Source: Shewanella acanthi
GTDB lineage: Bacteria > Pseudomonadota > Gammaproteobacteria > Enterobacterales > Shewanellaceae
Assembly: GCF_019457475.1 (NCBI RefSeq)
Contig: NZ_CP080413.1
Span: 372,001 to 436,000, forward strand
Direction: 5' to 3'
DNA length: 64,000 bases
Shown here in pieces: positions 27,003 through 35,346 of this stretch (positions are counted from its first letter, which is position 1; each line of letters begins with the position of its first letter). The notes beneath the pieces are model-generated. The model saw only the letters and a program-made list of their open reading frames with translations. It made no database searches and was not told the origin of the DNA. Position numbers and translations under genes: made by a program.

Positions 27003-27426
27003 ACTGAGAAGACTAAACGATACTAAATACTTTAATTTTTATAGGTTTGGCATTTTAACAAGGGCAAATGTAACTGAAGGGGAGTGCGTGGGCAACAAAT
27101 TGCTAACAAAGCAAACTTAAGTATTGCCGTTACCAAGGAGCTCTATTGTTTGTTGTCTTAGGGAGGTTGATTCGCATCACAAATTTGTAAGCGTTGTTCA
27201 ATTACAGTCGCAGCTGCATTTGGGCTGGGATTAGATTTTTTGAAATATTTTTACGCCAGTAGGGATCAAATCAAGGTGATCGGGATCTTGTTAATGCTGT
27301 TGTTACTAGGTGCTTCAAACTGATTTAATTTTGTAAGGTGATAAAACGACAAAATAAACTGCTTTGTCTCGTGTGTCCTATGCCTTAAGTTGGCTCAAAA
27401 ACACTATGGCATAAAAGGTCGTAAAC
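27003..27426. other. Divergent intergenic region, possible CRP-like site
   Basis: No gene is seen. GTTGA-N6-TCACA (27166-27181) has one perfect and one partial half-site of the CRP consensus. Near 27379-27413, TATGCC and GGCATA form a loose inverted repeat just before the transporter ribosome site. Confidence 0.3.
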
Positions 27427-28824
27427 ATGTCAGCCCATAAAATTCCTGAATCAAACCCTTCATCAACAGCGAACCTCGGTTTTGATCAGCGCAAAATGCT
27501 GATCCTCGCAGCGGATATTGTGCTGCTGTTTGCCCTTTATTACGGTTTGCCCTTCGATCAAGGTGTTAATACGGGACTGGCCATTTTAGTGTTTGCTGGG
27601 GTGTTATGGCTGTCCGAGGCGATTCATATCAGTGTGACCGCGATTCTGGTGCCAATTCTGGCGGTGTTCTTTGGGGTATTTGAAACCAAAGAAGCGATGA
27701 GCAACTTTGCAAATCCGATTATATATCTGTTCTTTGGTGGCTTTGTGCTTGCGGCGGCATTGCGACATCAGCGGATCGATACCCTGATTGCCCAAAAATT
27801 ACTGCGTGCTTCTAAGGGAAAGCTCAGCGTTGCTTGTCTTATGCTTTTTGGGGTTACGGCGCTGCTGTCTATGTGGATCAGTAATACTGCGACTACGGCC
27901 ATGATGCTGCCCCTCGCACTGGGGATTTTGCAGCAGCTTGACCGTAAAACTTACCACAGTACCTATGTGTTCATGCTGCTTGGGATTGCCTATTCTGCCA
28001 ATATTGGCGGTATTGGTACTTTAGTTGGCAGTCCTCCAAATGCGATTGCGGCGGCTCAAGCGGGTTTAGGTTTTAGCGATTGGCTAAGGTTTGGTATTCC
28101 AACCGTAGTCTTGTTATTACCTTTAATGCTGCTGACTTTATATTGGTATTTAAAGCCTGATTTATCGGCGAAATGTGAGCTTGAGGAGACGACACAGACG
28201 CTGAGCTTTCAGGGGAAACTGACACTGTTTATCTTCTTTGCCACCGTATGTAGTTGGATTTTCAGTGTGCCACTGGCCAAGATATTCGGTGGAATTAGTC
28301 AGTTTGATTCCATCGTCGCACTCAGTGCCGTGGTGCTGCTCTCGGGTCTAGGGCTGGTGGGTTGGAAGAAAATTGAATCGACAACGGATTGGGGAGTGCT
28401 AATTTTGTTCGGTGGTGGGTTAACCCTAAGCGCGATTCTAAAGAGTACCGGCACCAGTGTCTTTTTAGCCCATTGGATGACGGATATTTTTGGCAGTACC
28501 CATATGTCGTTATTCGTAGTGGCGGTGATTGCCTTTGTGGTGATGTTGACCGAGTTTGCCAGTAATACCGCGAGCGCCGCCCTCTTGGTGCCAGTATTTG
28601 CGGCGATAGCGGAGGCATTAGGTTTATCGCCCGTGATGCTTTCGGTGTTGATTGGTATTGCCGCCTCCTGTGCCTTTATGTTGCCCGTGGCTACGCCGCC
28701 TAATGCTATCGTTTATGGCTCTGGTCATGTGAAACAGTCAGAAATGGTGCGGGTCGGGATGATAGTCAACTTTCTCAGCATGTTAGTACTGGCCGTTATC
28801 GCCCATATGTTTTGGGATGTCTAA
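27427..28824 (+). CDS. SLC13/DASS-family anion:sodium symporter
   Basis: This 465-residue inner-membrane transporter probably moves a dicarboxylate, citrate or sulfate-like anion with sodium. The two SNT motifs are present ([11 protein letters not shown] and [12 protein letters not shown]), each paired with a re-entrant loop ([13 protein letters not shown] and [14 protein letters not shown]). About 11-12 hydrophobic segments are visible. The ribosome site is AAAGG. It is a single gene, divergent from the SPFH gene and ended by a strong terminator. The substrate is not resolved. Confidence 0.88.
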   Translation: MSAHKIPESNPSSTANLGFDQRKMLILAADIVLLFALYYGLPFDQGVNTGLAILVFAGVLWLSEAIHISVTAILVPILAVFFGVFETKEAMSNFANPIIYLFFGGFVLAAALRHQRIDTLIAQKLLRASKGKLSVACLMLFGVTALLSMWISNTATTAMMLPLALGILQQLDRKTYHSTYVFMLLGIAYSANIGGIGTLVGSPPNAIAAAQAGLGFSDWLRFGIPTVVLLLPLMLLTLYWYLKPDLSAKCELEETTQTLSFQGKLTLFIFFATVCSWIFSVPLAKIFGGISQFDSIVALSAVVLLSGLGLVGWKKIESTTDWGVLILFGGGLTLSAILKSTGTSVFLAHWMTDIFGSTHMSLFVVAVIAFVVMLTEFASNTASAALLVPVFAAIAEALGLSPVMLSVLIGIAASCAFMLPVATPPNAIVYGSGHVKQSEMVRVGMIVNFLSMLVLAVIAHMFWDV

Positions 28825-28848
28825 AATCATCACTTAGAGCAAATATAA

Positions 28849-28876
28849 AAATACCCAGCTTAGCTGGGTATTTTTA
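28849..28876. terminator. Bidirectional terminator
   Basis: ATACCCAGC (28851-28859), loop TTA and its complement (28863-28871) have A-run and T-run flanks, between convergent genes. Confidence 0.9.
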
Positions 28877-28885
28877 TGAGGAAAC

Positions 28886-29308
28886 TTAAATATAGCTTTT
28901 TAGCCACTGATCCAGTGCCGATTTAGGGAAGGCACCAGCTTGCTGGGCAATCACTTTACCCTGTTTAAAGATAATCAGAGTCGGAATCGATCGAATGCCA
29001 AATTGCGCTGCAAGCGCCTGTTGCTCTTCGGTATTAATTTTACCGAAGCGGTATTTTCCCGCCCAGGATTTAGCGCTTTCATTAAAGATAGGCGCAAAGC
29101 TTTTACAGGGACCGCACCAGCTGGCCCAAAAATCGACAACCAGTGGCAGCTCGGATTTATGGGCATGGTTGATAAAGTTTGCGCTGGTCAGCTCGACGGG
29201 CTCAGGGCTCATCACACTGAGTTTGCATTTACCGCAGCTCGGCTGCTCTTGCAGGCGTTCATCTGGAACGCGGTTTAGGGTGTGGCAATGGGGGCAGGCA
29301 ATTATCAT
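28886..29308 (-). CDS. trxC: Thioredoxin 2 (zinc-binding)
   Basis: TrxC is a cytosolic disulfide reductase with an N-terminal zinc module. Zinc ligands appear as CPHC (5-8) and CGKC (25-28), and the active site is WCGPC (64-68), with the cis-Pro in SIPTL. The length of 140 residues matches the family. The frame continues upstream to 29332, but MIIACPHCHTLNRVPDERL with GGAG at good distance fixes the start at 29308. It is divergent from the FKBP gene; the shared upstream region has an 18-bp palindrome. Confidence 0.96.
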   Translation of the reverse strand: MIIACPHCHTLNRVPDERLQEQPSCGKCKLSVMSPEPVELTSANFINHAHKSELPLVVDFWASWCGPCKSFAPIFNESAKSWAGKYRFGKINTEEQQALAAQFGIRSIPTLIIFKQGKVIAQQAGAFPKSALDQWLKSYI

Positions 29309-29429
29309 GATAGGGCTCCAGCGCAGTAGCAATAATCAGGATATGGGGATGAGTTCGCGAATTTAAAGGGCGTGAGGGAGAACCCTTTATACCTTCAGAA
29401 AATAGCAAACAACACCGACAACGGCTGTC

Positions 29430-29447
29430 GCCAATGTTAACATTGGC
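29430..29447. promoter_or_regulatory. 18-bp perfect palindrome between trxC and the FKBP gene
   Basis: GCCAATGTTAACATTGGC is fully symmetric with no loop and no T-run, which suggests a dimeric regulator site. It is about 120 bp from trxC and 65 bp from the FKBP start. The regulator is unknown. Confidence 0.45.
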
Positions 29448-29495
29448 CATGATTGAATGACTCGATAGCCGAGCAACACGAAAGAGATGAAGAAA

Positions 29496-29831
29496 ATGAC
29501 TGAATTAGAAGTAATTGACTTAGTAGTTGGCGAAGGTAAAGAAGCCGTGAAAGGCGCGTTGATCACCACGCAATACCGTGGTTTTTTACAGGATGGCACC
29601 CAATTCGACTCTTCCTATGACCGTGGTCAGCCTTTTCAGTGTGTAATAGGTACTGGCCGTGTGATTAAAGGCTGGGATCAGGGGTTGATGGGAATGAAGG
29701 TTGGCGGCAAGCGTAAATTGTTAGTGCCAGCTCACCTGGCCTATGGTGAGCGTCAAGTGGGCGCTCATATTAAACCAAATTCCGACTTAACCTTCGAAAT
29801 CGAACTACTTGAGGTCTTGACCCGCGATTAA
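29496..29831 (+). CDS. FKBP-type peptidyl-prolyl isomerase
   Basis: This 111-residue single-domain FKBP speeds proline isomerisation in the cytoplasm; there is no signal peptide. The core GALITTQYRGFLQDGTQFDSS, VIKGWDQGLMGMKVGGKR and IPAHLAYG-like PAHLAYGERQ segments are all present. Two in-frame ATGs compete (29487 and 29496). AAGAG directly abuts the first, so the second, giving MTELEVIDLVVGEG, is preferred. It stands alone, about 100 bp before the next gene. Confidence 0.93.
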   Translation: MTELEVIDLVVGEGKEAVKGALITTQYRGFLQDGTQFDSSYDRGQPFQCVIGTGRVIKGWDQGLMGMKVGGKRKLLVPAHLAYGERQVGAHIKPNSDLTFEIELLEVLTRD

Positions 29832-29935
29832 TCCGCTCCGGCCAAAACCGAACTGGCTGGCTGATTTTGGGGTGTTACTTAACTGTAGTGTGTTTTACAC
29901 TTAGCCAACATTGAGTAAAGGGGAAGATACGAGCA

Positions 29936-30904
29936 GTGTCATCGGAATCCTTGGCAGCATTAGTTGCTCAACAACAGACCGAAATCGAAAGGCTTAAACG
30001 TGAGAATGCACGTTTAACGGCCTTAAATCGCCGTGCCGAGGAAAAGCTATTTGCAGCACTCGATGGCAATGGTCTGTGTTTGTGGGAGCAGCATGTTCCC
30101 AGCGGCAATCTCACTCTGTTTAATGTTAAGTGGGGTGAGCTGCTCGGGTTTAGTCGCGAGGAGCTTGCTGCCCATGTTGATAGCTGGAAGAGTAAACTCC
30201 ATCCGGAAGACAGGGATTGGGTTATTCAGGCCTTTGAGGACCATATCAGCGGTAAAGCTGATTACTATCAAGTAGTACATCGTATGTTGCACAAGGATGG
30301 TAGCATCACTTGGGTATCCGATAGGGGGCGCATCGTTGAGCGTTTAGCCGATGGTACGCCACTGCGGATGATGGGTAGTCATATCGATATCACCCAGGAA
30401 AAACGCTACGAAATTGACCTTGCACGATTGGCCCATAGCGATCCTCTCACCCAATTACTTAATCGTCAGGCCGTGGCGAATGCATTCGAGTCAGCGAATG
30501 GCTCAGGCGCACTTTTCTTTATCGACCTCGATGGTTTTAAAGAGTTAAACGATAAATATGGGCATAAATTTGGTGATCAAATTCTTATCCATGTGGCACA
30601 GAGTCTGACTATCCATGCGGGGAAGAGTGCCAAGATTGCTCGCCTTGGCGGTGATGAGTTTGTGATTTTATTCGCGACCTCTGATCGGGTATTTTTAGCC
30701 TCAATTGCCACGGCCTTGCTGGCCGAATATGAACAGCCATTTTCGATAGAGGGGAATGATGTCGAAATAGGGCTCAGTATTGGGGTTGATATTTTCAACC
30801 CTGGAGACAGTTTTTCTTTGAGCTGTGAACGTGCAGATGCCGCTATGTATCAGGTCAAACATCAGGGTAAGCACAGTTATCGTTTCGCGTTAAATCCGGA
30901 GTAA
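29936..30904 (+). CDS. Soluble PAS-GGDEF diguanylate cyclase
   Basis: This 322-residue cytoplasmic protein probably makes c-di-GMP from two GTP. A short coiled coil (1-35) leads to a PAS domain of the PAS_3/PAC type (about 36-155, ending MMGSHIDITQEK), then GGDEF at 238-242 (ARLGGDEFVILF). No RxxD inhibitory site is seen. The start is GTG at 29936, with AGGGGAAG upstream. The PAS ligand is unknown. It is convergent with the DUF1850 gene, and no clear terminator lies between them. Confidence 0.92.
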   Translation: MSSESLAALVAQQQTEIERLKRENARLTALNRRAEEKLFAALDGNGLCLWEQHVPSGNLTLFNVKWGELLGFSREELAAHVDSWKSKLHPEDRDWVIQAFEDHISGKADYYQVVHRMLHKDGSITWVSDRGRIVERLADGTPLRMMGSHIDITQEKRYEIDLARLAHSDPLTQLLNRQAVANAFESANGSGALFFIDLDGFKELNDKYGHKFGDQILIHVAQSLTIHAGKSAKIARLGGDEFVILFATSDRVFLASIATALLAEYEQPFSIEGNDVEIGLSIGVDIFNPGDSFSLSCERADAAMYQVKHQGKHSYRFALNPE

Positions 30905-30948
30905 ACCGTGGTAGTAAATTTGCTCTGTTGAGGTCGTGGCAAGGCTGT

Positions 30949-31353
30949 TTAAAGAGGAGTGTGCTCGCAGCCCCAGATTTCAACCGCTGCAGTTTGCTTA
31001 TCTGGTATGCCAACCCAAAGCGCCATCGCCTGACACTTAACCTGACCCGCTTGGTCGAAGCAAATATCATAGTCGCCCGCTTCAGGAGTTCTTCCTAAGC
31101 GTAATTTGGGGATTATCGGGAGTGTGGGTTGATAATGCCAGCTGCCATCGCTAAAGACGGCATTATCGGGGATTTCCATGCCCGCACCTGTGCCTTTTAC
31201 CCTAGCTTTGGTGAGCACTAATCCCTTTGGTAAAATGCGGTAATCCTCTTCCCAGCGAATTTTCTCTATCGTGTGCTGCCATGCCAGCGTGAAGTTGTCC
31301 GTGGGCACAAATGCCCACAGACTGCCCGCTAGGCCTAAACATAGACCTAGCAT
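30949..31353 (-). CDS. DUF1850 protein, TRAP-associated
   Basis: This 134-residue protein begins with a hydrophobic segment (LGLCLGLAGSLWAF) that could be a signal peptide or anchor. Conserved stretches include TLAWQHTIEKIRWEEDYRI and GDYDICFDQAG. DUF1850 genes commonly neighbour TAXI-type TRAP transporters, and here it follows the fused permease by 38 bp in the same direction. TAGGA precedes the ATG. Its function is unknown; an accessory role in TRAP transport is inferred from context. Confidence 0.75.
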   Translation of the reverse strand: MLGLCLGLAGSLWAFVPTDNFTLAWQHTIEKIRWEEDYRILPKGLVLTKARVKGTGAGMEIPDNAVFSDGSWHYQPTLPIIPKLRLGRTPEAGDYDICFDQAGQVKCQAMALWVGIPDKQTAAVEIWGCEHTPL

Positions 31354-31391
31354 CTGTTTTTCCTATAGGTATTTTTAGCGCTCAAGGATAT

Positions 31392-33428
31392 TTACTCGCT
31401 CTGCTCATTATGGCGTTTAAGTCTGCGCGCCCTTAAGCTGTGCTGCACGATAAAGACAAGGGCGAGGCCAAAGCCAATTTCATCACTTAATGGTGTGGCG
31501 AGGATCAAACTCGCACCCGCGACAAAGCCCAGTACTCTTTCCCACCAATAGAGATTTTGCAGTAAGTAGCCGGTGAAAATAACGCCCCAAATACCAATGC
31601 CGACGGTGGCTTTTATGGCGACAAAACCAATAGCAAGCCAGCTGTCACTTTGCAGCATCAAAGCGGGATCGTAGACGGCCATAAAGGGGATAACGAAACC
31701 CGCGATGGCAATGCGGATAGCCCAGAGGCTGATTTTAAGGCCGGACTCCTTAGCAATCGGCGCCGCGGCAAAACAGGCTAAGGCGACGGGAGGGGTGAGG
31801 TCGGCCATAATCCCAAAGTAAAACACAAACATATGTGACACGATAAGCGGCACACCTAGGTCGAGCAGTGCAGGTGCAGCAATCGAACTGGTAATAATGT
31901 AGTTAGGAATACTGGGGATCCCCATGCCAAGTACCATACAGGTCAGCATAGTGAGCACTAATGATAGGAAGAGATTGTCCTGGCCGATTGCTAGAATGTA
32001 GCTGGCAAAAGTAGAGGCTATTCCGGTCAGTGACACTATGCCGATGATGACCCCAACCAGTGCACAGGCTATGCCCACGGGCACCGCATGGCGAGCTCCA
32101 TCAACGAGGGCCTGCAGGCAAATAAGCAAGGTGTCTTTTCCGCCCTTAATAAACCAACAAATGGCCACTAAGATGGCGATAACACCAAACACTACGGCAA
32201 TCCCGAGTTGGAAGAAGCCTGCGCATAGCACGCCAAGCGCAATCCAAAAGGCGATTCGCATGGCATTAGACGGCAGTTTTAGGATAATCGCCGAACCTAA
32301 GATGACGATGGAAGTTAGCGCTAAGCCCACCATGCCTGAGAAGAGTGGCGTCCTACCCGAGAACAATAGATAGATAAGAATAAACAATGGGATAAGTAGA
32401 TACCAACGTTCCTTGACCGCCGTCCATGGATTAGGACATTGATCCTTTGGTAGGCCGCATAGGTTGGCGCGTTTGGCCTCTAAATGCACCATCCAGAACA
32501 CTGAGCTGAAATAGAGCAGAGCAGGAAGCAATGCCGCCTTTGCGATTTCAATAAAGGGCACATTGATGGTTTCGGCCATGATAAAAGCCACGGCGCCCAT
32601 AATGGGTGGCATAATCTGACTTCCCATACTCGAAGTCGATTCAACGCCTCCGGCAAAGGCGGCGCGATAGCCAAAGCGCTTCATTAGCGGAATGGTGAAT
32701 TGCCCCGTTGTCACAACGTTTGCAACCCCTGAGCCCGTGATTGTGCCCATCATTGCCGAGGACACTACCGCAACTTTAGCGGGGCCGCCAAGCTTATGGC
32801 CAAAGAGCCCCATCGCGAAGTCGGTGAACAGTTTGATCATGCCCGCCTGTTCGAGGAAGGCGCCAAATAGGATAAACAGAAAGATATAGGTCGCCGACAC
32901 ATAGGTGGGTGTGCCGTAGAGTCCTTCGGTGCCGAAGGCTAATTGGTTGATAATCTGATCGACACCATAGCCGCGGTGCATTAAGTCTCCGGGCAGGTAT
33001 TGGCCGAATAGGCCATAGGCTAAAAAAATGCTGCAAATAATGGGCAGGGCAATCCCCATAACTCGGCGAGCGGCTTCAAAAACCAGCACGATCAAAATAA
33101 TGCCTATCACCATATCGCTATCGGTTAGTTCACCCGAACGTTGAATGAGATCGGCTTCAAAAATCCATTGATAGGCGGCCGTGGCCATCCCAGCAAGGCC
33201 AAGTACCCAGGCAAGGGGCTGCCATGGGCGGGATTTACCTAAGGCGGGGTAACTTAAAAACACTACTAATAATAGAAACCCCACGTGGGTCGCCCGCAGT
33301 ACTTGGGTGGATACCGGGTGAAAAGCCGCAGTAATGATTTGAAAAATCGAGAAGACAAGCGCGGTATAAAATAGCGCCTTGGGCCAGTCACTGGTTTGCG
33401 CGCCTAAGCCTTGTTCGGAATCGCTCAT
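31392..33428 (-). CDS. Fused DctQM permease of a TAXI TRAP transporter
   Basis: This 678-residue inner-membrane protein fuses the small (DctQ-like, about four helices) and large (DctM-like, about twelve helices) TRAP permease subunits. TRAP systems use an ion gradient and a periplasmic binding protein. GSGVANVVTTGQFTIPLMKR and GMGIPSIPNYIITSS are typical DctM repeats. It lies between the TAXI binding protein and DUF1850 genes, all minus strand, as a three-gene operon. The ribosome site is weak (GTGGGG). The substrate is not determined; glutamate or other carboxylates are known for some relatives. Confidence 0.92.
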   Translation of the reverse strand: MSDSEQGLGAQTSDWPKALFYTALVFSIFQIITAAFHPVSTQVLRATHVGFLLLVVFLSYPALGKSRPWQPLAWVLGLAGMATAAYQWIFEADLIQRSGELTDSDMVIGIILIVLVFEAARRVMGIALPIICSIFLAYGLFGQYLPGDLMHRGYGVDQIINQLAFGTEGLYGTPTYVSATYIFLFILFGAFLEQAGMIKLFTDFAMGLFGHKLGGPAKVAVVSSAMMGTITGSGVANVVTTGQFTIPLMKRFGYRAAFAGGVESTSSMGSQIMPPIMGAVAFIMAETINVPFIEIAKAALLPALLYFSSVFWMVHLEAKRANLCGLPKDQCPNPWTAVKERWYLLIPLFILIYLLFSGRTPLFSGMVGLALTSIVILGSAIILKLPSNAMRIAFWIALGVLCAGFFQLGIAVVFGVIAILVAICWFIKGGKDTLLICLQALVDGARHAVPVGIACALVGVIIGIVSLTGIASTFASYILAIGQDNLFLSLVLTMLTCMVLGMGIPSIPNYIITSSIAAPALLDLGVPLIVSHMFVFYFGIMADLTPPVALACFAAAPIAKESGLKISLWAIRIAIAGFVIPFMAVYDPALMLQSDSWLAIGFVAIKATVGIGIWGVIFTGYLLQNLYWWERVLGFVAGASLILATPLSDEIGFGLALVFIVQHSLRARRLKRHNEQSE

Positions 33429-33527
33429 TTATGTATGCCCCACAGCATTAGACAACAGAGGGTAAAGCAGCCCTTGGAAACCTTCCCAAGGGCTTGATTA
33501 GAATGATAGTTATCACTGAGTTAAAGC

Positions 33528-34484
33528 TTAGAGTGCGCCAACTTCTTTGAAATAACGTTCAGCACCAGGATGCAGTGGTGCAGGTAGATTCTTAGTCGCC
33601 TTGTCTAAACTGATGGCTTTGGCCGCAGAGTGAGCATTACCGAGACGGTCTAAGTTGGTATACATAAGCTTGGTCATTTGATAGGCCAGTTCGTCAGACA
33701 CTTCCATTTGGGTAACAAACAGATTTTGAATCGCAACCGTTGCGATATCCGTTGTTTGACCATCGTAGGTTGAAGCGGGGATCACGCCGGTTTGATAGGC
33801 TGGGTTGTTGATTTTGGCAACTACGTCCGCAGGGATTTCGACGAAGTTAACCGGCATGGTTGAAGCTAAGTCTCGCAGAGCCGCCATCCCTAAACCCGAT
33901 GATTGCAATGTGGCGTCTAGCTGACGGTTTTTAATCAGTTCAACCGATTCGGCATAGGGTAAAAACTCCACTTTGCCCAGATCATCGTAACTTAGGCCAG
34001 CGGCTTTTAAGATGGCTCGAGCGTTCAGTTCGGTTCCCGATTTAGGGGCGCCAACGGAGATGCGTTTCCCCTTTAAGTCCGCTAAGGTTTTGATGCCTGA
34101 TTCTTTGTTGGCAACGATTTGAATGTAATTAGGATAGGCTGCTGAAAGAATTCGGATTTTATCTAATGGTTTTTTAAAGCCAGCATCCTCATCCCCCTGG
34201 TAAGCTGCGGCGACTGAATCCCCCAATGCGAGGGCTAATTCACCGCGACCCGCTTGTAATAAGTTGAGGTTTTCAACCGAGGCTTTAGTGGCTTGCACTG
34301 AGGTTTTCGCCCCTTCGATGCCATTCCCATAGAGCTGTGACAGCGCCACTCCAATAGGGTAATACACTCCACTGGTTCCACCAGTGAGAATATTAATAAA
34401 GGCTGGAGCTGCAGCCATAGTTGCAGCGCTGAGCGATAGGGTGAGGGCGGCGCCTGCCATGATAAAACGTTTATTGATCTTCAT
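33528..34484 (-). CDS. TAXI-family TRAP substrate-binding protein
   Basis: This 318-residue periplasmic protein has a signal peptide (MKINKRFIMAGAALTLSLSA..., cleavage near AAA-PAF). The mature start FINILTGGTSGVYYPIG is the TAXI hallmark. It binds substrate for the fused permease encoded 99 bp downstream. AAGGA precedes the ATG. It is the first gene of the operon; the long upstream gap probably carries the promoter, though no good pair of boxes was found. Confidence 0.93.
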   Translation of the reverse strand: MKINKRFIMAGAALTLSLSAATMAAAPAFINILTGGTSGVYYPIGVALSQLYGNGIEGAKTSVQATKASVENLNLLQAGRGELALALGDSVAAAYQGDEDAGFKKPLDKIRILSAAYPNYIQIVANKESGIKTLADLKGKRISVGAPKSGTELNARAILKAAGLSYDDLGKVEFLPYAESVELIKNRQLDATLQSSGLGMAALRDLASTMPVNFVEIPADVVAKINNPAYQTGVIPASTYDGQTTDIATVAIQNLFVTQMEVSDELAYQMTKLMYTNLDRLGNAHSAAKAISLDKATKNLPAPLHPGAERYFKEVGAL

Positions 34485-34800
34485 TGGCTAATATCCTTAT
34501 TTATTATCAGTTTATATACGGCTTACCTAGGTGGTTCAATCGCTTGCAAATCTGCGTCCATTACTTATATACCTAATTTTGTGCAAAATACAGGCTTCAA
34601 CTGGAGTAAGTTTCGCCAGAGTACGATTGTCAGAAAGCGGGTCACGTGGGCTAAATTTTTGTTATCTATTGAATGTGTTAAGACAGCAAGATGCATTAAG
34701 ACCTTAACAAAATCCTTGGGCTTTGTGGATGTTGCTTTAGTCTAAGATACACCAGAGTTGGTAAGCCTAAAGCAGTGTTACGTAGGTGGTTAACCATAGA
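34485..34800. other. Intergenic region upstream of the TRAP operon
   Basis: No gene is seen. The minus strand near 34560-34600 is AT-rich with TATATAAG, a possible -10, but no suitable -35. Confidence 0.4.
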
Positions 34801-34831
34801 AAATAAAAAGGGCTAACCTGAGTTAACCCTT
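34801..34831 (-). terminator. Terminator of the 40-residue protein gene
   Basis: On the minus strand a 10-bp stem (34831-34822 with 34817-34808, one G.U pair) is followed by TTTTTATTT. Confidence 0.75.
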
Positions 34832-34870
34832 AATTGGAATATTGAAGGCGCACCCTAAAGTGCCACAATA

Positions 34871-34993
34871 TTATTTGACGTTGTCGAGGAGACCTTTGGA
34901 AGCATTTTTAGCGTGCTTTGCAGCTCTTTTCTCCTTGATCGTCATTAACGGCTTTTTCTTGGCTTCTTTGCGATTTTTTTGCTCTTTACTCAT
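34871..34993 (-). CDS. Small basic protein (40 residues), unknown function
   Basis: From ATG at 34993 the frame gives MSKEQKNRKEAKKKPLMTIK, then EKRAAKHAKNASKGLLDNVK and a stop. It is strongly Lys/Ala-rich and predicted helical, like small nucleic-acid- or ribosome-associated proteins. A near-ideal GGAG sits 6 nt before the ATG, and an intrinsic terminator follows 40 bp downstream, so it looks like a genuine one-gene unit. Similar short 'MSKEQK...KKKP' proteins occur in gammaproteobacteria as I recall, without assigned function. Two 8-bp direct repeats (GTGGTTGT at 35014 and 35028) lie just upstream. Confidence 0.8.
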   Translation of the reverse strand: MSKEQKNRKEAKKKPLMTIKEKRAAKHAKNASKGLLDNVK

Positions 34994-35166
34994 AGCTAAC
35001 TCCATGTACACATGTGGTTGTTAATTAGTGGTTGTCAATCAGGCTAATCATGTAAGCCACTGCATAAACCCGTTTCCATGACGTCCTGATAGAAGCTAAA
35101 ACAAAACTCTAGAATTACAATGCTTTTAAATCTCATCTATTTAAAACAATTAGTAATTTATTTGAA

Positions 35167-35325
35167 TTAATTTGCCTCTCTGAGCCCTACTCGCAAAATA
35201 ATCTTATCACCTAAAACCTGACTAAGATCCACTGCCTTCTTAGAATAATTCACGCTAATGCTAGTGCCAGTTTGTATATAAATTGTGCGATATAGTTCAC
35301 TGTTTCCATAGTCTAATTTAAGTTC
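35167..35325 (-). pseudogene. Probable gene remnant or unrecognised short ORF
   Basis: Directly downstream of the DUF853 gene, 52 codons are open between two stops. They read like protein: LDYGNSELYRTIYIQTG, SISVNYSKKAVDLSQVLG, DKIILRVGLREAN. There is no ATG; the only usual in-frame start is an internal GTG leaving 27 residues, without a ribosome site. It may be the decayed 3' end of a gene. I do not recognise the family. Confidence 0.35.
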
Positions 35326-35346
35326 TTAATATGGGCTGGTTACCCA

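Noticed and set aside
29387..29599. Minus-strand ORF with a hydrophobic end, overlapping the FKBP start
   Set aside because: It has no ribosome site, overlaps a clear gene and crosses the 18-bp palindrome; a short membrane peptide is possible but unsupported.
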